Positions 8,053 through 15,886 of a stretch of 64,000 nucleotides of DNA are shown one piece after another (positions within the stretch are counted from its first letter, which is position 1; each line of letters opens with the position of its first letter). This stretch comes from Arthrobacter sp. MYb23. Lineage in GTDB: Bacteria; Actinomycetota; Actinomycetes; Actinomycetales; Micrococcaceae. Under the pieces are notes generated by a model. That model was not told where the DNA came from. It did not search any database and saw only the letters and a list, made by a program, of their open reading frames with translations. The translations under genes were made by a program, and so were the position numbers. The DNA is taken from positions 1 to 64,000 of the forward strand of contig NZ_PCPR01000015.1 in NCBI RefSeq assembly GCF_002979775.1, read 5' to 3'.

Positions 8053-9108
8053 TTAGCCCTCTGCCTTGCCTCGTCGCCAGTAGCCCATGAACGCCACTTG
8101 CTTACGATCAATGCCAACATCACGCACCAAGTACCGCCGCATTTCCTTGATGACGAATGCTTCGCCGGCGATCCAGGCGTAGAACGGCAGCGCACCGGCC
8201 GGCAGCGTGGGGTTCTTGCTGGCTTCAATGGCTGCGGTGTCCATGCGCTGCGGGGTTTCCCAGAGGATTTCCTGGTCCACGTTGACGTCTTCGGGCTCGG
8301 GACCGGCGGCGGTCCCGGTGCCCTTGATGCCAACCCAGCCCGGAACGGGAACAGCTTTGGCTACGGCTTCCTTCAGGAGTTCGCCGTGGGGACGGGAGCG
8401 TCCGATGGCGGCACCGCGGGCAAGCCAGGTGATTTCGATATCGGCGGCTGTGCTGATGTCCTGGAAGTCGCCGGCCTCGGGTACTTCCAGGAACGCGTGG
8501 CCGGTCATGTCGGCTGGCAGGCTTTCGAGGATGGCGCTGATGGCGGGGACCGCGGTTTCGTCGCCTGCAAGGAGCACGCGCTGGGCCAGACCCGGACGCC
8601 ATTCGATGCCGCCGTAGGCGCCGGCCGTGGTGCACTGCGCTGCCCGGTTGTTGGGGCCGATGATGGTGAGGGCGTCTCCCGGTTTCGCGGCAAGGGCCCA
8701 GTTGGCTGCGGGTCCGCCATGTCCGGCCTCGTCGAAGTGCATGACAAAGTCGATGTCGATCTCCGGGTACACAGCATCGAGGCGCTCGGAGCGGACGGTG
8801 TACGTGCGCATGTCACCCCGGACGGATGGGTCCATGGCCAACCATTCCTGGTACCAGCCGGCCTGTTCCATCTTGAAGACAGGCAACGGAATGATGTTGC
8901 CGGATGCGTCGCGGGACGGAATCATCAGCTTCACGCGAAGGTCCAGGGTATCTCCGGCAACGCCAAAGTCACGCAGGGAGTAGCCGCCAAAGGTGATGCG
9001 GCGGAAGCTGGGGCTGAGCTCCTGCACGGCCGTCACGGTGACGTCGAAGGCGAGGGTCATGGGCTCCACGGCGGCGCTTGCTTTTGCCTGGGTCGGTTGT
9101 GCACTCAT
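8053..9108 (-). CDS. Siderophore-interacting protein (FAD-linked ferric-siderophore reductase)
   Basis: 351 residues of the SIP/ViuB type. The N-terminal FAD-binding half contains PSFRRITFGG and MRTYTVRSER (the RxYT flavin motif). The C-terminal NAD(P)H-type half contains LAGDETAVPAISAILE and ends VAFMGYWRRGKAEG. It reduces imported ferric siderophores in the cytosol to release iron. Last gene of the siderophore operon; its ATG overlaps the ATPase stop (ATGA). The open frame extends 58 codons upstream, but all of that lies inside the ATPase gene. Confidence 0.93.
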   Translation of the reverse strand: MSAQPTQAKASAAVEPMTLAFDVTVTAVQELSPSFRRITFGGYSLRDFGVAGDTLDLRVKLMIPSRDASGNIIPLPVFKMEQAGWYQEWLAMDPSVRGDMRTYTVRSERLDAVYPEIDIDFVMHFDEAGHGGPAANWALAAKPGDALTIIGPNNRAAQCTTAGAYGGIEWRPGLAQRVLLAGDETAVPAISAILESLPADMTGHAFLEVPEAGDFQDISTAADIEITWLARGAAIGRSRPHGELLKEAVAKAVPVPGWVGIKGTGTAAGPEPEDVNVDQEILWETPQRMDTAAIEASKNPTLPAGALPFYAWIAGEAFVIKEMRRYLVRDVGIDRKQVAFMGYWRRGKAEG

Positions 9109-9929
9109 GAGGCGATCTCCAGTTCGTTGATTGAAGCGGGCTGTGCGTGGTGGCGTCCGATGGGGACGATCAGCGGGGTGCCTGAGATGGGGTCCGGAAC
9201 CACTCGGGATTCCAGGCCGAACACGTTGAAAACGAGTTCCTCGGTGACCACTGTGGGTGCTGGCCCTTCGGCCACGATGCACCCGCCTTTCATGGCAATG
9301 ACGTGGTCCGCGTAGCGGGCTGCGAGGTTGAGGTCGTGGAGCACGATTGCCACGGTGGTGCCGCGGCTGCGGTTGAGGTCCGTGATCAGGTCCAGGACTT
9401 CCACCTGATGTGCCAGGTCAAGGTAGGTGGTGGGTTCATCGAGCAGAAGAACGTCGGTTTCCTGGGCGAGGGCCATGGCTATCCAGACTCGCTGGCGCTG
9501 CCCGCCGGACAGTTCGTCGATGCTGCGGTCAGCGAGTTCCAGCGTGGAGGTGGCGTCGAGCGCGCGCTGCACCGCGGCGTCGTCGGCGGCTGACCAGCTG
9601 CGGAAGAAGCCTTGGTGCGGGTAGCGGCCGCGCCCTACGAGGTCGCGCACGGTGATGCCGTCCGGTGCGGTGGGGTGCTGCGGGAGCAGGCCGAGCGTGC
9701 GCGCAAGTTCACGGGCGGGTCGGTTGTGGATGTCCTTGCCGTCGAGCGTGACGGATCCGCCGGCTGGCTTGAGGAGTCGGGACAGGCCGCGCAGGAGTGT
9801 GGACTTGCCGCAGGCGTTGGCGCCCACGATCATGGTCACTTTGCCCTCGGGGATCTCAGTGGTGAGCCCCTCCACCACCTTGCGTGCCTCGTACTGGAGC
9901 GTGAGGTCCTTGGCATTAAGGATGGCCAT
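9105..9929 (-). CDS. Iron-siderophore ABC transporter, ATP-binding subunit
   Basis: 274 residues, FepC/FhuC type. Walker A GANACGKST at 36-44, signature LSGGQRQR, Walker B VLLLDEPT with TYLDLAHQ as D-loop, and switch histidine in VLHDLNLA. It drives import through the two FecCD-type permeases encoded just upstream. The permease stop and this ATG are nearly contiguous. Iron control would come from the box at 13258. Confidence 0.95.
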   Translation of the reverse strand: MAILNAKDLTLQYEARKVVEGLTTEIPEGKVTMIVGANACGKSTLLRGLSRLLKPAGGSVTLDGKDIHNRPARELARTLGLLPQHPTAPDGITVRDLVGRGRYPHQGFFRSWSAADDAAVQRALDATSTLELADRSIDELSGGQRQRVWIAMALAQETDVLLLDEPTTYLDLAHQVEVLDLITDLNRSRGTTVAIVLHDLNLAARYADHVIAMKGGCIVAEGPAPTVVTEELVFNVFGLESRVVPDPISGTPLIVPIGRHHAQPASINELEIAS

Positions 9930-9930
9930 G

Positions 9931-11037
9931 TCAGGCCTCCTTTCGATTCGACGTGACCAGCAGCCACAGGAGGAAGGGTGCACCGAGGGCGCCGGTGATG
10001 ACGCCTACCGGGAGGACGGTTCCGTCCAGGATGACGGGAGCAATGTTGGAGGCGAAGAAGTCGGCGAGCAGCACGATCAAGGCACCGGTGAGGGCCGACG
10101 CCGGGAGGCTGGGTTTACGGACGATACGCCGGGCGATGGGTCCGGCGAGGAAAGCGACGAACGCTACCGGACCGGCTGCGGCAGTTGCGACGGCGGCAAG
10201 CCCGACGGCGGTCAGCACCAGTCCCAGCCGGGCGGCGTTGACCCTGATGCCGAGGCCGGCGGCGGCGTCATCCCCGAGTTCGAGGATGCGCAACGGGCCG
10301 GCAAGGGCAATGACGGCGGGGATCAGGATCAGCAAGGAGACTGCGAGGACGCCAGCGCGGTCCCAGGTGGCGGAGTTCAGGGATCCGTTGAGCCAGATGA
10401 GGGCATCCGCGGCGGTGCGGATGTCCGCGCGGGTCATGAGGAAGTTGACCACTGCGTGCAGTGCAGCGGCGATGCCAACACCGGCAAGGATGAGGCGGTT
10501 GCCTGCAGCGTTGCCGCGGCTGCCTCCGCCCGCGCCGGAACCGCCGCGGGAGATTGCGTAGATGATGGCCGCAACGCCGAGTGCTCCACCGAGTGCAGCC
10601 CCGGAAACGACCGCTCCGGAGGCACCGAAGATCACGATTGCCGTCACGGCAGCGGCGCTGGCGCCATAGCTGATGCCGATGATGTCCGGGCTGGCCAAGG
10701 GGTTCCGCAGCATGGTCTGGAAGAGCGCGCCGGCCAGGCCGAAAGCTACGCCAATCATGGTGCCCACCACTGCGCGGGGCAGTTTGTGCTCCATCACGAT
10801 GAAGCTGGCACCGGGGATTTTCTCGCCCCCGGTCAAGTGGTTGATCACGATGGTGAAGAAGTCCGGGATGGTCACGGTGTAGCTGCCCAGGAGCACGTAC
10901 ACCGCGAACATGACCAGGAGCGCCAGCCCGAGGAAGAACGTGGGGCTCAGGACTCGCCGAAGTGACAGTTGATGCTGATGTTTGGGGGAAAAATTGTCAT
11001 TCAGTGCCAACTCGGGGGCGGATTTGAGGACGGTCAC
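9931..11037 (-). CDS. Iron-siderophore ABC transporter permease (FecCD family)
   Basis: 368 residues with about nine to ten membrane segments of the FecCD/BtuC type. Typical stretches are KLPRAVVGTMIGVAFGLAG, QTMLRNPLASPDIIGIS, ADALIWLNGSLN and the C-terminal GVITGALGAPFLLWLL. A glycine/serine-rich cytosolic insert (GGSGAGGGSRG) is a lineage-specific oddity. Start overlaps the partner permease stop by 4 nt. With the gene at 11034 it forms a heterodimeric channel. Confidence 0.94.
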   Translation of the reverse strand: MTVLKSAPELALNDNFSPKHQHQLSLRRVLSPTFFLGLALLVMFAVYVLLGSYTVTIPDFFTIVINHLTGGEKIPGASFIVMEHKLPRAVVGTMIGVAFGLAGALFQTMLRNPLASPDIIGISYGASAAAVTAIVIFGASGAVVSGAALGGALGVAAIIYAISRGGSGAGGGSRGNAAGNRLILAGVGIAAALHAVVNFLMTRADIRTAADALIWLNGSLNSATWDRAGVLAVSLLILIPAVIALAGPLRILELGDDAAAGLGIRVNAARLGLVLTAVGLAAVATAAAGPVAFVAFLAGPIARRIVRKPSLPASALTGALIVLLADFFASNIAPVILDGTVLPVGVITGALGAPFLLWLLVTSNRKEA

Positions 11038-12149
11038 AGTCCGGCCCCCTTTCCGCGCCGGATGAGCCAGACGAAGACGGGGGCGCCAATAATGGCGGTC
11101 ATGATGCCCGCGGGGACTTCACCGGGGAGCAAAATGACGCGGCCAACGATGTCGGCGATGATCAGCAGGATGGGGGCCGCGACCGCGGAGAACGGCAGGA
11201 TCCAGCGGTAGTCCGGCCCGGTCAGCGAGCGGACAGCGTGCGGAATGACGAGGCCCAGGAAGGCGATCGGTCCGGCCACGGCAGTGGCGGATCCACAGAG
11301 CAAGACGATTCCCAGCCCGGTGATGCTGCGGGCCAACGTGACGTTCTGTCCGAGGCCTCGGGCAATATCGTCGCCCAGGGCAAGGCTGTTCAAGATACGG
11401 CCGCCGGCCAGCACAATCACGGCCCCGACGGCCAGGAACGGCAGCGCCGGAAGGAGGACGGACCAGTCACGGCCGCCAATAGTGCCCACCTGCCAGAAGC
11501 GGAAACGGTCAAAAGTGTCCTGGCTTGAAACCAGGATGACGTTCATGAGGGAGAACAGGCCTGCGCTCAGGGCAGCACCTGCGAGGGCGAGCTTGACCGG
11601 CGTCGCACCATCCCGTCCCAGGGAAGCGACGGCGTAAACCACGACGGCGGCTGCCGCGGCACCGAAGAAGGCGAACCAGATGTAACCGGACAGCGAGCCG
11701 ATACCGAAAACGTAGATCCCTACGACCACTGCGAGAGCGGCACCGGCGTTGAGGCCCAGGATGCCCGGATCGGCAAGCGGGTTGCGGGCTACGCCTTGCA
11801 TGGCTGCACCGGCCAGGCCAAGTGCGGCCCCGGCGAGCAAGCCCAGCACGGTGCGGGGAACCCGGGCGATGACCACAGCGTGGTTACCGTCCTCCGGATT
11901 GAAGTTGGTGAGCGCCTCCCACACGGTGTTGAGGGGAAGTCCGCGTGCGCCGATCGCCAAGGATGCGGCGCAGACTGCGGCGAGTACGACGACGGCGGCC
12001 AGCAGCCAAGCGGTGCGCTTGCCTGCCATGCTGCGGGAGACGGTTCCCCCTCCGGTTCCAGCAGTTTCAGGGGCGATGCCTCCCGGGCCAGCCGACACCA
12101 AAGTGCCGTTGCCCCGTCCCTGGACTGCCGTCGTCGTACTCAGTTTCAT
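11034..12149 (-). CDS. Iron-siderophore ABC transporter permease (FecCD family)
   Basis: 371 residues: a glycine-rich cytosolic tail of about 40 residues, then FecCD-type membrane segments with VPRTVLGLLAGAALGLAG, QGVARNPLADPGILGLNAG and GLVIPHAVRSLTGPDYR. Partner of the next permease. It starts 5 nt after the binding-protein stop, so binding protein, permease, permease, ATPase and SIP are one transcript. Confidence 0.94.
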   Translation of the reverse strand: MKLSTTTAVQGRGNGTLVSAGPGGIAPETAGTGGGTVSRSMAGKRTAWLLAAVVVLAAVCAASLAIGARGLPLNTVWEALTNFNPEDGNHAVVIARVPRTVLGLLAGAALGLAGAAMQGVARNPLADPGILGLNAGAALAVVVGIYVFGIGSLSGYIWFAFFGAAAAAVVVYAVASLGRDGATPVKLALAGAALSAGLFSLMNVILVSSQDTFDRFRFWQVGTIGGRDWSVLLPALPFLAVGAVIVLAGGRILNSLALGDDIARGLGQNVTLARSITGLGIVLLCGSATAVAGPIAFLGLVIPHAVRSLTGPDYRWILPFSAVAAPILLIIADIVGRVILLPGEVPAGIMTAIIGAPVFVWLIRRGKGAGL

Positions 12150-12154
12150 TGCAG

Positions 12155-13225
12155 TTACTTGCCCGCTGCGTCCGCAGCCTTACCCAGCTGCGGCAGGAAC
12201 GTGTCCAGCGCCCACGGCAGGCTCAGCGGCGAAGAAGCGGAGATGGAGAGAGTCAGCGTCTGGTCCGAATCAGCAACCAGGGCGCCCTTCTTGATGGCCG
12301 GGATCTGGCCAAGCAGCGGGTCGGCCTTGATGGCGTCGGCTGTGGTTGCGTCCGGAACCCAAGTGACGAAAACGTCGGATTCGAGCTCATTGGCCTTTTC
12401 AGCGGACCACGGGATGAAGAATTCCGTAGCGCTCTTGGTGTTCTGCTCCACCACGGGGGCCAGCTTCATGCCGATTTCGGAGAGGAATCGGGGGCGGTTG
12501 TCGATGGCCGTGTAAACGTTGGCGCCATCGCCCTTGGCAGGTTCAAGGTTGCCGTAGATGAAGGTCTTGTCCTTGATCTGAGGGAACTTGGAAACCTTGT
12601 CCTTGACGGTGGTTTCGGTGTCCTCGATCAGCTTCTTGGCTTCGGCTTCCTTGCCCAGTGCCTTACCGATCAGGGTGGTGCTTTCCTGCCACGGGGTCCC
12701 GTAGGCGAGCTCCGGCTGCGCCACAACGGGGGCGATTTCGCTGAGCTTCTTGTAGTCAGCCTCCTCAAGGCCCGAGTAGGCCGCCAGGATAACGTCCGGG
12801 TTGAGCTTGGCGATCTCGGTGAAGTTGATGCCATCTGCCTCGGAGAACTGAACGGGAGCCTTGTCGGTGCCAAAGCCGGCGCCGAGCTTCTCCAGTGCTG
12901 CGTCCTTCCAAGGGGTGGAGCCCTGCTCGTTGTTGCCCCACTCGTTCTTCGGGACACCCACGGGAACAACGCCCAGTGCGATCGCGACGTCGTCATTGAC
13001 CCACGAGACGGTGACTACGCGCTTGGGCTGTTCCTTGATGGTGGTCTCACCAAAGACGTTCTTGATGGTCACCGGGAAAGCTGAGGAGGCTGCCTGCTCA
13101 GTTGCAGGTGTGGACGTTGCCGGACCAGTGGAGCAGCCGGTGAGGGTAAGAGCGACGGCGGCAAGTGCGGCCGTCGCGGTTCCTGCTGTTTTGAGCAGGG
13201 CGCGGCGTGGGAGAAGGGAAGCCAC
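12155..13225 (-). CDS. Iron-siderophore substrate-binding lipoprotein
   Basis: 356 residues. The N-terminus has twin arginines (LLPRRALLK), a hydrophobic stretch and a lipobox (LTLTGC), so it is anchored to the outer face of the membrane. The body is a class III periplasmic-binding fold: KRVVTVSWVNDDVAIALGV, LNPDVILAAYSGL, FVTWVPDATTADAIK. First gene of the operon and the only specificity determinant; the siderophore is not predictable from sequence. Confidence 0.94.
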   Translation of the reverse strand: MASLLPRRALLKTAGTATAALAAVALTLTGCSTGPATSTPATEQAASSAFPVTIKNVFGETTIKEQPKRVVTVSWVNDDVAIALGVVPVGVPKNEWGNNEQGSTPWKDAALEKLGAGFGTDKAPVQFSEADGINFTEIAKLNPDVILAAYSGLEEADYKKLSEIAPVVAQPELAYGTPWQESTTLIGKALGKEAEAKKLIEDTETTVKDKVSKFPQIKDKTFIYGNLEPAKGDGANVYTAIDNRPRFLSEIGMKLAPVVEQNTKSATEFFIPWSAEKANELESDVFVTWVPDATTADAIKADPLLGQIPAIKKGALVADSDQTLTLSISASSPLSLPWALDTFLPQLGKAADAAGK

Positions 13226-13257
13226 GGGACTCCTTAAGTAAGTGATGCGAACCTAAG

Positions 13258-13276
13258 TAAGGCTAGCCTAGCCTGC
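13258..13276 (-). promoter_or_regulatory. DtxR/IdeR-type iron box
   Basis: TAAGGCTAGCCTAGCCTGC matches the DtxR/IdeR consensus TTAGGTTAGCCTAACCTAA at 14 of 19 positions, including the core GG-TAGCCTA-CCT. It lies 33 nt upstream of the siderophore operon start, where an iron-loaded repressor would block transcription. Confidence 0.75.
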
Positions 13277-13339
13277 CGATAATTAAGAAACGTTTGCGTC
13301 ACCTAATCCCCCTCATGAGTGGAATGGGATGCAGATCAC

Positions 13340-13414
13340 ACCCTCTCTCACCTCCCAGGCCCTTCCTCGGGACCGTCTCTCACATCCCGAGCCCTTCACC
13401 CGAACGCTCTCTCA
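13340..13414 (-). repeat. 32-nt-period repeat, locus 3 (tandem, inverted orientation)
   Basis: On the minus strand GAGAGAGCG, GAGAGACGG and GAGAGAGGG begin at 13413, 13381 and 13349, exactly 32 nt apart each time. The units also share AAGGGC, CGGGA and a final GT with the units at 491 and 7894. The rest of the gap to the FBP gene at 13714 shows no gene. Confidence 0.75.
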
Positions 13415-13713
13415 GTGGACATCCGCCGGGAGTCTTGAAAGTATTGGCGGCAGCGGACTACCGCTTCTTACGGAATCGAACGAGGGGATGAGCGTGCGCA
13501 CTGTTTCAGTTGCCGCAGCCATGGTTGGCGAGGTGGCCGCTTCGGCCTGCTTGGCACTCCCCCGCACGTCGGTATCTTCCTAGACTCTTAGCCGCGCACC
13601 CCTTTTCAGGGTCTCTTTGCTGCGCCCGCTTTCCCGGATGACCGACGACTTCTGCCCCCCGAGCGCCCACATTCTGCGCACGGACGTCGACCATTTCCGA
13701 AAGAAGCTTTGCC

Positions 13714-14208
13714 ATGCAGAAAATCACTGCCCAACAGATCCGTTCGTCTTTCATCAACGCCAGCAAGTCCGAAGCCGCCAAGGTCAACCTGCCCCGCGAC
13801 TTCGAAACCCTCGACTGGGACAACCTGGAGTTCCTCGGCTGGCGCGACGAGAAAATGCCCCAACGCGGTTACCTCGTGGTTCCGCACCGGGGCAAACTCA
13901 CCGGAATTCTGCTCCGCGCTCCCGAAGGCGGTTCGGGGAAGCGGCGCGTGGTCCTCTGCGAACTGTGCCGCGACGTCTTCTCCAAGGACGACGTTTACCT
14001 GTGGGTCGCCAAGAAAGCCGGTCAATCCGGTAAAGACGGGAACACTGTGGGGACCCTGATCTGCGCCGAGTTCGGCTGCAGCGCCAACGTGCGCAAGGAG
14101 CCACCCGTCAACGAGATCAACCCGGACCCGGCCGTCGTCGTTGTTCGGCAGATCGCGGGACTGGAGTCCAGGACCGAACAGTTCCTGGACCGGGTCCGGG
14201 CTAAGTAA
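13714..14208 (+). CDS. FBP-domain zinc-finger protein (FusB-like, EF-G-binding fold)
   Basis: 164 residues. The C-terminal treble-clef zinc finger uses four cysteines: CELC in VVLCELCRDVFSKDD and two more in LICAEFGCSANVRK. The N-terminal part is helical (ITAQQIRSSFINASKSEA). This is the FBP C-terminal domain first seen in FusB, which binds elongation factor G; actinobacterial members are mostly unstudied, so resistance is not implied. Monocistronic, followed by a large palindrome that could act as a terminator. Confidence 0.82.
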   Translation: MQKITAQQIRSSFINASKSEAAKVNLPRDFETLDWDNLEFLGWRDEKMPQRGYLVVPHRGKLTGILLRAPEGGSGKRRVVLCELCRDVFSKDDVYLWVAKKAGQSGKDGNTVGTLICAEFGCSANVRKEPPVNEINPDPAVVVVRQIAGLESRTEQFLDRVRAK

Positions 14209-14217
14209 CCAACCAGT

Positions 14218-14283
14218 CCCAAGTAGGTAGCAGCACGTGCCGTTTAGAACCCTCAAAACGGCATGATCTGCTACCTACTTGGG
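14218..14283 (+). repeat. 66-nt double-stem palindrome, copy A
   Basis: Outer arms CCCAAGTAGGTAGCAG and CTGCTACCTACTTGGG pair perfectly over 16 bp. Inside, CACG and TGAT form an internal loop around a second stem, TGCCGTTT/AAACGGCA, with loop AGAACCCTCA. Length and layout match the element at 53140, which shares CCCAAGTAGGT. It sits between convergent FBP and ferredoxin genes, so termination is possible, but there is no T-run. Confidence 0.7.
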
Positions 14284-14292
14284 GCAGCCACG

Positions 14293-14613
14293 CTACTCAG
14301 GGGCGATAGTGACGGTGGCCCCCTCCCCGGAGCTATCGAAGCCCAACTGGCACGACAACCGGGACTGATTCTCGATGTACGTGTCCGTTTCAACGAGTAA
14401 TTCCAGCTCGTCCTCGCTACGGTCCCCCGAGGACGGAAATGCCTCCTTTTCCAGGAACACATGGCACGTGGCGCAGGACGCGGTGCCGCCACAGGACGCG
14501 AGGATGGGGAAGTCGTTGTCGCGCAGGACTTCCATAAGGGACTGATCGGCTGACCACTCGACGACGTGTTGCTGGCCTTCACGGTCTACGACGTTGATTT
14601 GCTTGGTGCTCAT
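14293..14613 (-). CDS. [2Fe-2S] ferredoxin of the P450 system
   Basis: 106 residues, adrenodoxin/putidaredoxin type. The cluster ligands are visible as SCGGTASCATCH (C-x5-C-x2-C) and a fourth Cys in LSCQLGF. It carries single electrons from the FAD reductase at 14657 to the P450 at 15879. The frame extends 79 codons upstream, but that part lies in the reductase gene; ATG 14613 follows AGGAACG and is chosen. Confidence 0.95.
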   Translation of the reverse strand: MSTKQINVVDREGQQHVVEWSADQSLMEVLRDNDFPILASCGGTASCATCHVFLEKEAFPSSGDRSEDELELLVETDTYIENQSRLSCQLGFDSSGEGATVTIAPE

Positions 14614-14656
14614 TGCACGTTCCTTCTGTTGGTGCGAAAGGTACTTGTCCAAAAGA

Positions 14657-15886
14657 TCAGATGGCGGCTTCTGCCAGGGAGGTGCCAGGGGCTGAAACGA
14701 GAACCGGGTCCAGGGCTGCTCCGATGAGCCTTTTGGCTGCCATGAAGTCCTTGAGGGAATCGATGGTGTCCACGGCTGACAACTTGCCGTTTCGGAGGTA
14801 AACCACGGAGAACTTCTTGTCCTCCACGTTCCCCCGCACAATTGCGTCATCGTCCGGGTGCCGCACCCCGGCTGTCTGCAGCCTCACGCCGTGCTGGACC
14901 GTCCAGAACCACGGTATGTCCGGGTCCTTCCGCGGTTTCTCCACAATGTGGTGGACGATGCTGTCCGCTTGGGCCTGTGCATTCTGGATACATTCCAGGC
15001 GGAGGCTGGATCCATCGAAAGGACTCGTGAAGCGGGTGACATCACCAGCGGCATAGACCTCCGGATGCGACGTCCGCCCATGCTGGTCCACCAGAATGCC
15101 GTCATTGCATTCCAGGCCGGCAGCTTCGGCCAACTGCTGGTTGGGAACCACGCCGATCCCGGCAATCACGACGTCGGCAGGGTAGCTTCCGCCGTCGGCT
15201 GTCAGTACGCGCTCAGCACGTTCGTCGCCCTCAACTGCCGTAACAGCCGCACCGAACACGAACCGCACTCCGTGATTCTCATGGTGCTGCTCGAAGAACC
15301 GGGAAACGGGCTCGGACGTCACGCGACTCATCACGCGGTCCTGGAATTCGAGGACCGTAACGTCGCAATCAAGTGCTGCCGCGGCCGCCGCCACTTCCAG
15401 TCCTATGTAGCCCGCACCAACGATAACTACCCGGGCACCAGGGGTGAGCTGGGTCCGGAGGCGAGCGGCGTCGTCGAACGTTTTCAGCGTTTGTACGCCT
15501 GGAAGGTCACCGCCCGGGATCCGCAGCGCCCGCGCGGTGGATCCGGTGGCGATCACCAGCCGGTGGTAGGCGCGGACGCTGCCGTCAGACAGCGTGACCG
15601 AGCGATTTTCGACGTCGATCTGCCGAATGTCCAGTCCGAGCACTGTCTCGATACACCGTTCCTGGTAGTACCCGGCGCGTCGCAAAGGGGTGACCTGCTC
15701 CGCCGATCCAGGTTTCAGCAAATCCTTGGACAGCGGGGGCCGTTCGTAAGGGAGGCGGCCATCGGCGTCGACCAGCAGCACCCCACCGTCCCAGCCCTGG
15801 CTCCGAAGCCCGGCAGCGACGGAAACTCCCGCGTGCCCGGCACCAATGATGATGATCGGTTCAGTAGGGATACGTGGCTCATGCAT
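14657..15886 (-). CDS. NAD(P)H-ferredoxin reductase of the P450 system
   Basis: 409 residues, FAD-dependent pyridine-nucleotide reductase of the putidaredoxin-reductase type. FAD motif IIIIGAGHAGVSVAAGLR at the N-terminus; NAD(P)-binding VVIVGAGYIGLEVAAAAA; FAD-binding VYAAGDVTRF; aromatic PWFWTVQHG near the end. It oxidises NAD(P)H and reduces the ferredoxin encoded 43 nt downstream. The ATG overlaps the P450 stop by 8 nt, so translation is coupled. Confidence 0.94.
   Translation of the reverse strand: MHEPRIPTEPIIIIGAGHAGVSVAAGLRSQGWDGGVLLVDADGRLPYERPPLSKDLLKPGSAEQVTPLRRAGYYQERCIETVLGLDIRQIDVENRSVTLSDGSVRAYHRLVIATGSTARALRIPGGDLPGVQTLKTFDDAARLRTQLTPGARVVIVGAGYIGLEVAAAAAALDCDVTVLEFQDRVMSRVTSEPVSRFFEQHHENHGVRFVFGAAVTAVEGDERAERVLTADGGSYPADVVIAGIGVVPNQQLAEAAGLECNDGILVDQHGRTSHPEVYAAGDVTRFTSPFDGSSLRLECIQNAQAQADSIVHHIVEKPRKDPDIPWFWTVQHGVRLQTAGVRHPDDDAIVRGNVEDKKFSVVYLRNGKLSAVDTIDSLKDFMAAKRLIGAALDPVLVSAPGTSLAEAAI

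Noticed and set aside
8041..9315. 424-codon plus-strand frame
   Set aside because: Antisense to the siderophore-interacting protein gene, which has clear flavin motifs and operon coupling.
13506..14256. Long minus-strand frames opposite the FBP gene
   Set aside because: They are shadows of a well-supported zinc-finger gene on the plus strand.
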